Positions 1 to 7,133 are shown, counted from the stretch's first letter. The stretch: DNA of 27,869 bases from an uncultured Collinsella sp. (GCA_902490405.1 CABUDS010000030.1:1-27869), one strand, 5' to 3'. A program made the numbers and translations. Notes: a model not told the origin generated them from the sequence alone.

Positions 1-235
1 GTAAACTTACATTCAGGATAATTTGAACAACCATAAAACGATTTTTTTAATACAACAATTCCAGTTTTAAAATTGAGAACGATGTTGGCAAGCCTCGAGG
101 TGTCATCGGCGATGGACGCGCGCTTCCTGCTCTTCTATATGGCAGCCTTAGCTCTCAGCTAATGAATTCAAGTTCAATCCTTTCTACGATGTGCTGTGTG
201 CCGGCGCGGTAGCCGGATCGTAGGAAGGATGCATA
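1..235. other. Gene-less left edge of the window
   Basis: No convincing gene is seen here. The first 80 bases are clearly A+T-rich compared with the rest of the window, including a T run near 43-50, so they may be an intergenic or promoter-rich stretch. A short open frame (82-162, 26 codons, hydrophobic end) has only a weak GAGA upstream and no recognisable family. The last 15 bases hold the AGGAAGGA ribosome binding site of the gene that starts at 236. Confidence 0.5.
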
Positions 236-640
236 ATGGCAAAAGAGGGAAAGAAGCCGATTGGCAAGATTGTCCTAGGCGTCATCGTGGTGCTGGTTAT
301 TGTCGGTGCCGTGGGCTCTATGGGTGGCAACTCAACCGATTCGTCTGCGAGCGATTCGGCAAAACCTGCCGAGACGACACGGCAGGCTGAGGAGCAAAAA
401 GAACCGCAAGAACCGTATACCATTGCTGACGAGGCTGAAGACACCTCCAATCAGTTTGCCTATAAGATCACGGGCACGCTGACCAATAACACGGACAAGG
501 AAAAGAGCTACATTCAGATTGAGTATGTTCTGTATGATGCTGATGGCAACCAGGTTGGAACGGCTCTTGCAAACACCAATCATCTGAAGGCGGGCGGCTC
601 CTGGAAGTTCGAGGCGCTGGGTACGGTGTCTCCCGATTAG
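236..640 (+). CDS. Membrane-anchored FxLYD-domain protein
   Basis: A 134-residue protein. A short basic N-terminus (residues 1-11, rich in Lys) is followed by one hydrophobic helix at about 11-27 and a Ser/Asp/Glu/Gln-rich linker to about 70. The C-terminal part (about 74-130) has the pattern of the FxLYD domain: a strand with Y-K-I-T-G, N-N-T-D-K, then Y-V-L-Y-D-A-D-G-N and a closing K-A-G-G-S-W-K-F. Such domains are beta-sandwiches found outside the membrane on Gram-positive surface proteins; their exact role is not known. The start at 236 is supported by AGGAAGGA about seven bases upstream. No lipobox Cys is present, so the helix is probably an uncleaved anchor. The next gene lies 71 bases downstream on the same strand. 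Confidence 0.8.
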   Translation: MAKEGKKPIGKIVLGVIVVLVIVGAVGSMGGNSTDSSASDSAKPAETTRQAEEQKEPQEPYTIADEAEDTSNQFAYKITGTLTNNTDKEKSYIQIEYVLYDADGNQVGTALANTNHLKAGGSWKFEALGTVSPD

Positions 641-711
641 GTCGCCAGTTGGGAGCGCTCGGATGTGAGCGGTTTCTAGCATGTTGCATGCACTGGGGGA
701 GGTGAAGCCGC

Positions 712-1134
712 ATGCCCGATAAAAAGCTGACTGAGGAGCTGCTCAATGAGCTCCTTGATGCGTCAAGCATTGACGGCTACATAAGGGAACATGACTTTGC
801 CGCCCCATCGCTTTCAGATTACCTCAAGCAGCTGCTGCAGGAAAAGGGGCTAGAGCGTTCACGCGTGGTTCGTATGGCCGACCTCAACGAAACGTTTGGC
901 TATCAGATTTTTACCGGCGCGCGGCATCCGAGCCGCAATAAGGTGCTGCAGATTGCCTTTGCCATGGCGCTCACGCTCAAGGAGACCAATCGCGCTCTGA
1001 CGGCGGCAGGCGCCAACGTCCTCAACTGCAAGGATCGCCGTGATGCGATTATCATTTTTTGCATCGATCGCGGCTGCAGCCTGCAAAAGGTAAACGAGGA
1101 GCTGTATCGCTTTGGCGAGGAGACGGTGAGCTAA
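712..1134 (+). CDS. Small helix-turn-helix (XRE-like) regulator
   Basis: A 140-residue cytoplasmic protein. Residues about 34-100 have the helical spacing of a Cro/C1-type helix-turn-helix: L-S-D-Y-L-K-Q-L-L, then a segment ending R-V-V-R-M-A-D-L-N, then T-G-A-R-H-P-S-R-N-K-V-L-Q-I-A and L-T-L-K-E-T-N. The last 40 residues (D-R-R-D-A-I-I-I-F-C-I-D-R-G) form a second small helical unit. GGGGGAGG upstream serves as ribosome binding site. It sits directly before a membrane Ser/Thr kinase, so it may act with that kinase or be its substrate; that is an inference from position only. No DNA target is evident. Confidence 0.75.
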   Translation: MPDKKLTEELLNELLDASSIDGYIREHDFAAPSLSDYLKQLLQEKGLERSRVVRMADLNETFGYQIFTGARHPSRNKVLQIAFAMALTLKETNRALTAAGANVLNCKDRRDAIIIFCIDRGCSLQKVNEELYRFGEETVS

Positions 1135-1178
1135 CGGCTAGCCGCCGGCAGAAGAGCTGCCCACGATATTTCGAACGT

Positions 1179-1214
1179 GCAGGGCATGGGCATCATGGGG
1201 TGTCCGTGCCCTGC
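1179..1214 (+). terminator. Hairpin between the HTH gene and the kinase
   Basis: GCAGGGCA (1179-1186) is the exact inverse of TGCCCTGC (1207-1214). The stem extends inward by four more pairs with wobbles. It is followed by GTTATT, only a weak T tract. It ends seven bases before the ATG at 1221, so if it forms it would also hide the space where that gene's ribosome binding site should be. It may be a weak terminator or a translational control hairpin. Confidence 0.4.
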
Positions 1215-1220
1215 GTTATT

Positions 1221-3854
1221 ATGGACGCTATGGATACTCAGAGCCCAACATATTCCGATGATGAGCTGACCACTGCGCTTGCCGGGCACCTGGCGTCACT
1301 CGAGCGCGATGACAGCTATCGCGTAGACCGTATACTCAAGCGTTCGGATGTTGAGACGACCGAGCTCGTGTACTTTGAGGGCTCTGGCGGAGGGTCTCTC
1401 GGCCCCTTTGTTCGCAAACGTATCAACGCATCGGCCCAGATTGGCGGGGTGTATGAGCGCCTGTTTGCGGCCCAGCGCGCCGGGCTACGTTATGAGCACT
1501 TGCCTCGGATAGTCGATTGTCGCCGCATGGGCGACGAGTTTTGTGTGGTCATGGAATATGTCGAAGGTGAGACGCTCGAGGCCCTGGTGGGGCGTTTGGG
1601 TGCGACACTCGATTATGCCTGCGAGCTGTTTGGCGCCCTTTGCGATGCAGCCGCTGAGCTCCATACCGGTTTTGCGATGGCTGGAGAGCGTCCGGTGCCG
1701 GTGATTCATCGTGATCTGAAGCCTTCGAATATTATCGTGTCGGGCGTGAGGTATTCAGTCGATGCCGGCATGACGTTTTCGTCGCTGGTGATTATCGATC
1801 TGGGGATTGCGCGGGTATGGCGTGACGGAGCCGACGCCGACACGGTCAAGTTTGGAACGCGTCCCTATGCGCCGCCCGAGCAATATGGTTTTGGCCAGAC
1901 GAGCGTTCGCAGCGATGTCTACGCGTTGGGTGCCCTCCTGTTCTTTTGTCTGACGGGGACTGACCCCAAGCCAGGTCGGGACATGCGCGAGCAATGCGAG
2001 GCCCTCGACGTTCCCGCCCCGCTTGCCGATGTTGTCTGCATGGCGATGGCGCTCGATCCGGCCAAACGCTTTGCGAGTGCGGAAGCGTTGGGACGGGCGA
2101 CGCGCGCGGCATACGATCTGAGTCACCCCGTGCAGCCTCCTGCGCCTGTCTGCACCCCGACCTCGGAGACGGTGTTGACGCCCCAAGGGCTCCAGAACCC
2201 CGCAGGGATTCCTGGGCCTGCCGCCTCCGCTGCATGCAGTCTGCTCTCTCGCGTTCCGGAGTCTCTGGGGCGCATTTGGAATACGCTCGTCTGCTTCTCG
2301 CTGCTTGTGCTCTTTGCCGGAAGTCACTTTGCCGTCTTTCACCCCACCGGAGCAAACCAAAGCTACCCGACGTTGCTTCTCATAATCGAGTATTTTCTAT
2401 TTGTCGATGGCCTTATGGTGCTTATGCATTTTGCGCTGCTCGATAAGCGCCGTCTTCGTCGGCGATTCGCGCTGCTCGACAGCTATCGCGGCAAGAAACT
2501 CGCGAAACTCTGGCTCAAGGCATTGGGTGTGCTGCTCCTATGCATGATCGTCATAGTTGCGATTGCCAATGCGGCCGCGTCGCCGATACCTCCGCTACCT
2601 AAAAGGAAAGGGCCCCATTGGGGCCCTTTGCAGTTGAGGCTTGCGAGCCTAAATGCGGTTCATCTGGGAAGCGACCTTGTTGTACCAGTCCTGCCACGTG
2701 GGCGGGCAGTACTTCTTGGCGGCTGCCGGGGTAAGCGTGGAGCCATAGTTGGCACCCAGGTAGGCAACGTGGGCGGAGACAGCCTCGCTCCAGCTGCCAA
2801 AGCTACGCCAACCACCGCCGCGGGCACTCCAGCCCCAGGCGTTATAGGAGCCGGCGCAATAGAGGCCCTTGCTGCTCTCGATGCAGGCGATGGCGGGGGA
2901 CCAACGTGGATCGACGCCGGTATTCCAGGCGGCGACGGCAAAGTTATAGCCCTGACCTGCCATGGGGGAACCGGCGAGGTAGTTGTCGATGCGGCTCGTC
3001 CACTCGTTAATGAACGAGTCGTAATCGGAATTGCCGGTATTGGAGTTGCTCGGCGTAGTGTCGATGGTGGTGTTGGTGTTGGTGGCCTGGCTGCTGGAAT
3101 TGCCGCCGCTTACGCCCTCGCCCGAGAGCTTCTCGGCGGCAGCGGCCTTATCGGCCTCAAGCTTGGCAAGCTCGGCGGCATTTTCCTGCTCGGCTTTTGC
3201 CTGTGCCTCGCTGCGGAGCTGCTGGGCCTGAGCCAACGCATCCTCGGCGTTTTTCTGCTCTGCCTCAAGCTGAGACTTGGCCTGCTGGAGCTCAGCCTTG
3301 TTCTGCTCGAGTTCGGTTTGCATGTTATTAAGCTGTTCGATCTCGTCGACGCTCGAGCTCGTGATCTGGTTGGTGTATTTGCAGGTCGTGATGAACTCAC
3401 CCAGGCTCTGCGCGTTGACCAGGAAGCTCACGATGGGGTTGGTGCCCTTCTGATACTTGTACAGATCGCGCATGGCGGAGCTTGCTTTGGCCTGCTGCTC
3501 GGGAAGCTTAGCCTCGATTTCCTCGATGCTTGCCTCATTGGAGTCAATCTGCTTTTGCAGGTCATCGAGTTTGGTGCGGGCGTCGTTGTAGGCGCTCGTG
3601 GCGGCTTCGATCTTCTGCTGGGCTGCGGAAAGCTGGTCCTGCGTTGCCTGCGAGGCGGCATACGCCGCAACGGGGGAGAGCATCGGCGTGGCCGTCAGCG
3701 CAACGGCGAGCGCGGCGCTCGTGATGATACGAGCCGGCTTCGACGCAATGAGCGCTGCGGTGCGATGATTCGAATGCTGCATCCAGTCCCTCTGCAATCA
3801 ATCGTAGGTTATGATTCGAACGGTATTCTACTACTGCTTTCGACCTCAACTTGA
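1221..3854 (+). CDS. Membrane-anchored Ser/Thr protein kinase; stop codon apparently missing
   Basis: The recognisable protein is about 460 residues, 1221 to about 2600. The kinase domain covers residues 33-295: F-V-R-K-R-I (about 63-68) in the place of the ATP-binding Lys strand, H-R-D-L-K-P-S-N (163-170), D-L-G (193-195) in place of DFG, G-T-R-P-Y-A-P-P-E (212-220) and S-D-V-Y-A-L-G (231-237). A clear Gly-rich loop is not visible. A Pro-rich linker (302-335) is followed by three hydrophobic helices at about 352-370, 383-404 and 431-450. After that the frame should stop but does not: it runs on to TGA at 3852-3854, antisense to the whole neighbouring wall-hydrolase gene. A TAA in another frame lies at 2600-2602, so a frameshift or lost stop near the end is likely. 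The start is uncertain because no good ribosome binding site is seen; ATG 1230 is an alternative. Residues beyond about 460 are not believed to be real protein. Confidence 0.65.
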   Translation: MDAMDTQSPTYSDDELTTALAGHLASLERDDSYRVDRILKRSDVETTELVYFEGSGGGSLGPFVRKRINASAQIGGVYERLFAAQRAGLRYEHLPRIVDCRRMGDEFCVVMEYVEGETLEALVGRLGATLDYACELFGALCDAAAELHTGFAMAGERPVPVIHRDLKPSNIIVSGVRYSVDAGMTFSSLVIIDLGIARVWRDGADADTVKFGTRPYAPPEQYGFGQTSVRSDVYALGALLFFCLTGTDPKPGRDMREQCEALDVPAPLADVVCMAMALDPAKRFASAEALGRATRAAYDLSHPVQPPAPVCTPTSETVLTPQGLQNPAGIPGPAASAACSLLSRVPESLGRIWNTLVCFSLLVLFAGSHFAVFHPTGANQSYPTLLLIIEYFLFVDGLMVLMHFALLDKRRLRRRFALLDSYRGKKLAKLWLKALGVLLLCMIVIVAIANAAASPIPPLPKRKGPHWGPLQLRLASLNAVHLGSDLVVPVLPRGRAVLLGGCRGKRGAIVGTQVGNVGGDSLAPAAKATPTTAAGTPAPGVIGAGAIEALAALDAGDGGGPTWIDAGIPGGDGKVIALTCHGGTGEVVVDAARPLVNERVVIGIAGIGVARRSVDGGVGVGGLAAGIAAAYALARELLGGSGLIGLKLGKLGGIFLLGFCLCLAAELLGLSQRILGVFLLCLKLRLGLLELSLVLLEFGLHVIKLFDLVDARARDLVGVFAGRDELTQALRVDQEAHDGVGALLILVQIAHGGACFGLLLGKLSLDFLDACLIGVNLLLQVIEFGAGVVVGARGGFDLLLGCGKLVLRCLRGGIRRNGGEHRRGRQRNGERGARDDTSRLRRNERCGAMIRMLHPVPLQSIVGYDSNGILLLLSTST
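2607..2629 (-). terminator. Terminator of the wall-hydrolase gene
   Basis: AAAGGGCCCC (2607-2616) and GGGGCCCTTT (2620-2629) form a perfect 10-pair stem with an ATT loop. Read on the minus strand it is followed by CCTTTTAG, and it lies 20 bases after the stop codon of the minus-strand gene. On the plus strand the T tract is only three bases, so it would work less well in the kinase direction. Confidence 0.75.
2649..3782 (-). CDS. Secreted coiled-coil peptidoglycan hydrolase-like protein
   Basis: About 377 residues from the ATG at 3782, which has AGAGGG six bases upstream; a TTG at 3797 would add five residues but has no such site. Residues 1-42 are a signal peptide (basic start, hydrophobic A-L-A-V-A-L-T-A, cleavage likely after V-A-A-Y-A). 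Residues 45 to about 195 are Gln/Ala/Glu-rich heptads, a long coiled coil like that of PcsB/CwlO-type wall proteins. A Ser/Thr/Asn-rich linker precedes a C-terminal domain (about 250-377) with W-S-P-A-I-A-C-I-E-S-S-K-G and Y-N-A-W-G-W, the pattern of lysozyme-like or glucosaminidase domains, where the Glu is a candidate catalytic acid. It probably acts outside the cell on peptidoglycan. The exact bond cleaved cannot be told from the sequence. It is convergent with, and fully overlapped by, the open kinase frame. Confidence 0.8.
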   Translation of the reverse strand: MQHSNHRTAALIASKPARIITSAALAVALTATPMLSPVAAYAASQATQDQLSAAQQKIEAATSAYNDARTKLDDLQKQIDSNEASIEEIEAKLPEQQAKASSAMRDLYKYQKGTNPIVSFLVNAQSLGEFITTCKYTNQITSSSVDEIEQLNNMQTELEQNKAELQQAKSQLEAEQKNAEDALAQAQQLRSEAQAKAEQENAAELAKLEADKAAAAEKLSGEGVSGGNSSSQATNTNTTIDTTPSNSNTGNSDYDSFINEWTSRIDNYLAGSPMAGQGYNFAVAAWNTGVDPRWSPAIACIESSKGLYCAGSYNAWGWSARGGGWRSFGSWSEAVSAHVAYLGANYGSTLTPAAAKKYCPPTWQDWYNKVASQMNRI

Positions 3855-3883
3855 ACCTTAAAGGTTCCAAAGGGTCAAGTTGA
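3846..3883. repeat. Nested palindromes, possible operator
   Basis: TCAACTTGA (3846-3854) is repeated inverted as TCAAGTTGA (3875-3883). Between them GAACCTT and AAGGTTC (3853-3867) form a second perfect palindrome around one A. The CTT-A-AAG core with flanking T-T-G-A-A-C resembles the operators of MerR-type regulators, but no such regulator is in this window. It lies about 65 bases upstream of the wall-hydrolase start and could control that gene or a small plus-strand transcript. Confidence 0.45.
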
Positions 3884-3958
3884 ACTTGAGGCTTTGGCTT
3901 TGACCTGCAGTTATGATGAATTGTTGAGAAACCATAGAGTTCAACTTTAACGTTACGG

Positions 3959-3984
3959 AACCCTGTCGAGAGGGTTTTTGTTTA
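3959..3984 (+). terminator. Orphan plus-strand terminator
   Basis: AACCCT (3959-3964), loop GTCGAG and AGGGTT (3971-3976) are followed by TTTGTTTAT. This is a good intrinsic terminator on the plus strand only. No plus-strand gene with its own stop lies just upstream, so it may end a small RNA, an attenuated leader of the ligase gene, or read-through from the kinase. Confidence 0.6.
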
Positions 3985-4089
3985 TCAAAAGTCGCCTCAT
4001 GTGGGGTTTTGCAACTACAGGGTCCCATCACGGCGAGGGCGGATTTCATGCTGGATAATTGCGCTGATTGCCATAGATACGGTGGAGCT

Positions 4090-4119
4090 TTGGGTGCCGC
4101 CGGCTTGGCACGCTAGAAT
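4090..4119 (+). promoter_or_regulatory. Likely promoter of the D-Asp ligase operon
   Basis: TTGGGT (4090-4095) and TAGAAT (4114-4119) are separated by 18 bases and lie 57 bases before the ATG at 4176. The same TAGAAT hexamer appears ahead of the gene at 14516, which suggests it is a typical -10 box here. The -35 match is only partial. Confidence 0.45.
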
Positions 4120-4175
4120 AAATCAGTTGCACAAAGACCGCCCGTCGTGTGGGCAGTTCATGATAGGAAGTTTCC

Positions 4176-5432
4176 ATGGCATTGCAGTTTACAGAGCGCG
4201 AGTTTATTCCCGTGCTGCTCGGCGGCGACATCAACGCGTATTCGGTGGCGCGCGCCTTCTACGAGGAGTATCAGGTCAAGAGCCTAGTCTTTGGCAAGTA
4301 TCAGACGGGGCCTGCGTATCGCAGCCAGATTATCGACTACACGCCTAACGTGGATATCGACACCATGCCCGTGATGCTTAAGACCGTCAACGGCATCGCT
4401 CGGGCACATGCCGACAAGACGATTGTCCTGATGGGCTGCGGCGATAACTATGTTGCCCTGGTGGCTCAGGCCAAGGATGCTCATGAGCTGGCGGATAACA
4501 TCGTCGCTCCCTACGCGCCCTACAGCATGCTCGAGCAGTGCCAGAAGAAGGAGATCTTCTACGAGCTGTGCGAGAAGCACGGTGTGCCCTATCCGCATAC
4601 GTTTACCTTTACTGCGCAGATGCTCAACACGCAGGGAGAGGCACCTGCCGAGGTGCTCGATCAGATTGACTTCCCCTACCCGATGATTCTGAAGCCTTCT
4701 GACGGCATCATGTGGTGGCAGCATGAGTTCGAGGGCCAGAAGAAGGCCTATGAGATTGCCGACCGCGCCGAGCTGGAACAGGTCATTCGCGATTCGTATG
4801 CCAGCGGCTACACCGACGATCTGATCTTGCAGGATCGCGTGCCCGGCAACGACGAGTACATGCGCGTGCTCACCAGTTATTCCGATCGCAACGGCAAGGT
4901 GCGCATGATGTGCCTGGGCCATGTGCTGCTCGAGGAGCATCAGCCTCACGGTGTCGGTAATCACGCCTGTATCATTACCGAGCCCAACGACGAGCTCATG
5001 GGCGGCGTGCGCAAGTTGCTCGAGGACCTTCACTTTGTGGGCTATTCCAACTTTGACGTTAAGTACGACGAGCGCGACGGCTCGTTTAAGTTCTTCGATT
5101 TCAACACGCGCCAGGGCCGCAGCAACTACTATGTCACTAACAGTGGCTTTAACGTTGCCAAGTATGTGGTGGACGAGTATGTTTTCAACCGCCCGTTTGA
5201 GCCGGAGTTTGTGACGGCGCAGGACGAGGCGCTGTGGATGGTCGTCCCCATGGGCGTCGTCGACAAATACGTCAAGGCTCCTGAGCTGCGCGCGAAGGTG
5301 CATCGTCTTGCCAAGGAGGGCAAGGGCGCCGACCCTTCGTTTATGAAGGGCGACTTTGTCTTTAACCGCTGGCTGCGCATGTGGCACACCAAGCTGCGCC
5401 ACTTTAAGCTGTTCAAGACGTATTACAAGTAG
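4176..5432 (+). CDS. D-aspartate ligase-type ATP-grasp protein
   Basis: A 418-residue cytoplasmic protein. As recalled, the order of conserved blocks follows the D-aspartate ligase of enterococci: E-F-I-P-V-L-L-G-G-D-I-N near the start, Y-T-D-D-L-I-L-Q-D then P-G-N-D-E-Y-M-R-V-L, K-V-R-M-M-C-L-G-H, S-N-F-D-V-K-Y-D and F-N-T-R-Q-G-R-S. These make up the ATP-grasp fold that binds ATP and Mg. Family members activate the beta-carboxyl of D-Asp and join it to the side-chain amine of the third residue of the peptidoglycan stem, forming the cross-bridge. An aspartate racemase follows 84 bases downstream, which fits this role well. The ATG at 4176 has only a GGAAG upstream but aligns with the family start. 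Another ATP-grasp substrate cannot be excluded. Confidence 0.8.
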   Translation: MALQFTEREFIPVLLGGDINAYSVARAFYEEYQVKSLVFGKYQTGPAYRSQIIDYTPNVDIDTMPVMLKTVNGIARAHADKTIVLMGCGDNYVALVAQAKDAHELADNIVAPYAPYSMLEQCQKKEIFYELCEKHGVPYPHTFTFTAQMLNTQGEAPAEVLDQIDFPYPMILKPSDGIMWWQHEFEGQKKAYEIADRAELEQVIRDSYASGYTDDLILQDRVPGNDEYMRVLTSYSDRNGKVRMMCLGHVLLEEHQPHGVGNHACIITEPNDELMGGVRKLLEDLHFVGYSNFDVKYDERDGSFKFFDFNTRQGRSNYYVTNSGFNVAKYVVDEYVFNRPFEPEFVTAQDEALWMVVPMGVVDKYVKAPELRAKVHRLAKEGKGADPSFMKGDFVFNRWLRMWHTKLRHFKLFKTYYK

Positions 5433-5441
5433 ATGAGCGCG

Positions 5442-5471
5442 GCGCCCGTCCGGTTTGCATCGGGCGGGCGC
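5442..5471 (+). repeat. GC-rich hairpin between ligase and racemase
   Basis: GCGCCCGTCCG (5442-5452) pairs with CGGGCGGGCGC (5461-5471), 11 pairs with one wobble and an eight-base loop. No T tract follows; instead a TATGAT box (5475-5480) comes directly after it. It could be an RNA-stability or partial-termination hairpin, or part of a separate racemase promoter. Confidence 0.5.
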
Positions 5472-5516
5472 GGGTATGATACGCGCAATTGTGCAAGCGT
5501 CACCAAGGAGGCGGCG

Positions 5517-6263
5517 ATGGAAAAGCTGGGAGTTATCGGTGGCATGGGCGCCGAGGCCACGTCGTATTACTACGACCAGGTGGTGCGTCATACGGCTGCT
5601 GCCTGCGATCAGGAACATATCGACATGGTGGTACTCTCCAAGTCGACCATGCCCGACCGCACGTTGGCCATTAAGACCGGTGAGCATGCCAAGCTGCTGG
5701 CGACCATGAAAGAGTGTGCCCAGGCACTCGAGTCGCTGGGCTGTGCGCACATTGCCATTCCCTGCAACACGTCACACTACTTCTACGACCAGATCCAGTC
5801 GTTTACGAAGGTGCCGATTATCCACATGCCGCGTGAGTCGGTGCGCTATGCTCTGGCCGGTGCGGTGATGGGGGAGTGCGAGTTCGATCCCAACCTGAGT
5901 ATGCCGGCCGAGCCGGTGCACAAGATTGGCATTATGGGAACCGATGGCACCGTGGACGCGGGCGTCTACGGCCGCGAATGTAAGGCTGCGGGTGTTGAGG
6001 TTGTCTATCCCAGCGAGAAACGTCAGAACGATGTGATGTCGCTTATCTACGATGATGTAAAGGCCGGACGTGAGCCCGATATGGATAAGTTCGACCGCGT
6101 GATGTGGGAGTTCGCCCGTAGCGGCTGCGACCGCGTCATTCTGGCCTGCACCGAGCTCTCGGTGCTGCAAAAGTACCGAGAGATGCCCGAGATCACCCTC
6201 GACGCCATGGATGTCCTGGTGCGCGAATCCATCATCCGCAGCGGCGCCCCCTACCGCCTCTAG
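5517..6263 (+). CDS. Aspartate/glutamate racemase family protein
   Basis: A 248-residue cytoplasmic enzyme. The start at 5517 is chosen because AAGGAGG lies seven bases upstream and the protein then begins M-E-K-L-G-V-I-G-G-M-G, as in the family; the frame is open further upstream but has no signal. The two catalytic Cys expected of cofactor-independent racemases are present: C83 in I-P-C-N-T-S-H and C211 in L-A-C-T-E-L. The enzyme would interconvert L- and D-aspartate (or glutamate). Its place after the D-Asp ligase suggests it supplies D-Asp for the peptidoglycan cross-bridge. A REP-like terminator follows immediately. Confidence 0.85.
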   Translation: MEKLGVIGGMGAEATSYYYDQVVRHTAAACDQEHIDMVVLSKSTMPDRTLAIKTGEHAKLLATMKECAQALESLGCAHIAIPCNTSHYFYDQIQSFTKVPIIHMPRESVRYALAGAVMGECEFDPNLSMPAEPVHKIGIMGTDGTVDAGVYGRECKAAGVEVVYPSEKRQNDVMSLIYDDVKAGREPDMDKFDRVMWEFARSGCDRVILACTELSVLQKYREMPEITLDAMDVLVRESIIRSGAPYRL

Positions 6264-6270
6264 TTCTCCC

Positions 6271-6307
6271 CCTACCAAAAAGGGACAGGTTTATTTTGGT
6301 AGGTTTT
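6271..6307 (+). terminator. Terminator with REP-like sequence
   Basis: CCTACCAAAA (6271-6280) and TTTTGGTAGG (6294-6303) form a perfect 10-pair stem followed by TTTTAT, eight bases after the racemase stop. The loop region reads AGGGACAGGTTTA, a motif resembling REP elements mobilised by Y1-type transposases, and the 3' foot carries GTAG. Confidence 0.7.
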
Positions 6308-6322
6308 ATCTGGGAAAACAGT

Positions 6323-6357
6323 AAGGCCTCGGTTCGTTTGGTGCGAGCCGAGGCCTT
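6323..6357 (-). terminator. Terminator of the ECF operon (bidirectional)
   Basis: The 14-base arms 6323-6336 and 6344-6357 (AAGGCCTCGG... and ...CCGAGGCCTT) pair with a single wobble around a seven-base loop. It is 30 bases beyond the ecfT stop on the minus strand. The short T tracts on both sides would allow weak action for both converging operons. Confidence 0.7.
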
Positions 6358-6386
6358 TTGCATTTGCCGGTTGCTGCCAGCGATTG

Positions 6387-7133
6387 CTAGAACAGGAAGC
6401 CGATGGCGACAAGGGCGATGCTGACGATAAGTACGGCGATATCCAGGCCTTTGATGGGGTAGCGCTTATACGAACTCGCACGTGTGCGCAGGTAGAAGCC
6501 GCGCTGCTCGGCGGCAAGCGCGGCGGCATCGGTCTTGCCCACGCTCGAGATAAGCAGTGGCACGCACAGCGGCAGCATGAGCTTGAGTTTCTTGACGGGA
6601 TTCTTAGTGTCGTATTCGACGCCGCGTGCAGTCTGCGCCTCTATGATGGCGTTCATTTCCTGGCCAAATACCGGCACAAAGCGCAGCGCCGTGGTAAAGG
6701 TGAAGGCATAGCGATATGGCACGTGCAGCACCTCGACGCAGGCGTTGGCAAGGTCGTTGAGCTTGGTCACCATAAGCATGAGGATGAGTGGCAGCGCCAC
6801 GCCCAACAGGCGTAGGCAGGCCTTCGATCCGGTAATGAGGCCCGTGTCGGTGATAAAGCCCCACACTATGTTGCCGTCGCGCATGAAGGCCAGCTGAAGC
6901 ACCAGCATGATAAGCGCGAGCGGAATCAGCAGCTTGAGTAGCGAGAGCAGACGGTCGACGACGCCGGCGTAGGCGCCCAGTGCAAGGGTGAGTGCCAAAA
7001 AGCCCAACAGCGTCACGTAGGTATCGGACAGGAAGATGCCGATGATGATGGCGGCGGCAAGGCCCAGTTTGACGACCGGGTTCAAGCGGTGCAGCAGTGT
7101 ATCGCCCGGCATATAGTCGATGACGTTAACCAC
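6387..7133 (-). CDS. ecfT: ECF transporter transmembrane T component
   Basis: A 248-residue membrane protein with about five to six hydrophobic helices. The two coupling-helix motifs typical of EcfT that dock on the ATPases are visible: A-R-G at 169-171 in A-Q-T-A-R-G-V-E-Y-D, and a Q-R-G variant at 210-212 in A-E-Q-R-G-F-Y-L-R. EcfT links ATP hydrolysis to movement of the substrate-binding S component. The gene overlaps the preceding fused ATPase gene by eight bases, showing translational coupling. With the S component upstream it forms a dedicated importer operon transcribed from the tryptophan leader at 9702-9770. Confidence 0.92.
   Translation of the reverse strand: MVNVIDYMPGDTLLHRLNPVVKLGLAAAIIIGIFLSDTYVTLLGFLALTLALGAYAGVVDRLLSLLKLLIPLALIMLVLQLAFMRDGNIVWGFITDTGLITGSKACLRLLGVALPLILMLMVTKLNDLANACVEVLHVPYRYAFTFTTALRFVPVFGQEMNAIIEAQTARGVEYDTKNPVKKLKLMLPLCVPLLISSVGKTDAAALAAEQRGFYLRTRASSYKRYPIKGLDIAVLIVSIALVAIGFLF

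Larger units (their letters stand above)
3783..4175. other. Gene-less 393-base region with palindromes and control signals
   Basis: This stretch separates the divergent wall-hydrolase and D-Asp ligase genes. No gene is supported. It holds a dense cluster of palindromes at 3846-3883, a plus-strand terminator at 3959-3980, and a likely promoter for the ligase at 4090-4119. An open frame at 4001-4348 mostly overlaps the ligase start and looks like a shadow. Confidence 0.6.

Noticed and set aside
82..162. A 26-codon frame with a hydrophobic end near the window start
   Set aside because: Only a weak GAGA upstream, no family, and it lies next to an A+T-rich non-coding stretch. It could be a gene remnant but that cannot be supported.
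4001..4348. A 115-codon frame overlapping the start of the D-Asp ligase gene
   Set aside because: No ribosome binding site; half of it is out of frame with a well-identified gene.
4284..5750. A 488-codon open frame antisense to the D-Asp ligase gene
   Set aside because: It is an exact-register shadow: high-GC genes that avoid TTA, CTA and TCA codons leave the opposite strand open. The product has no recognisable domain.
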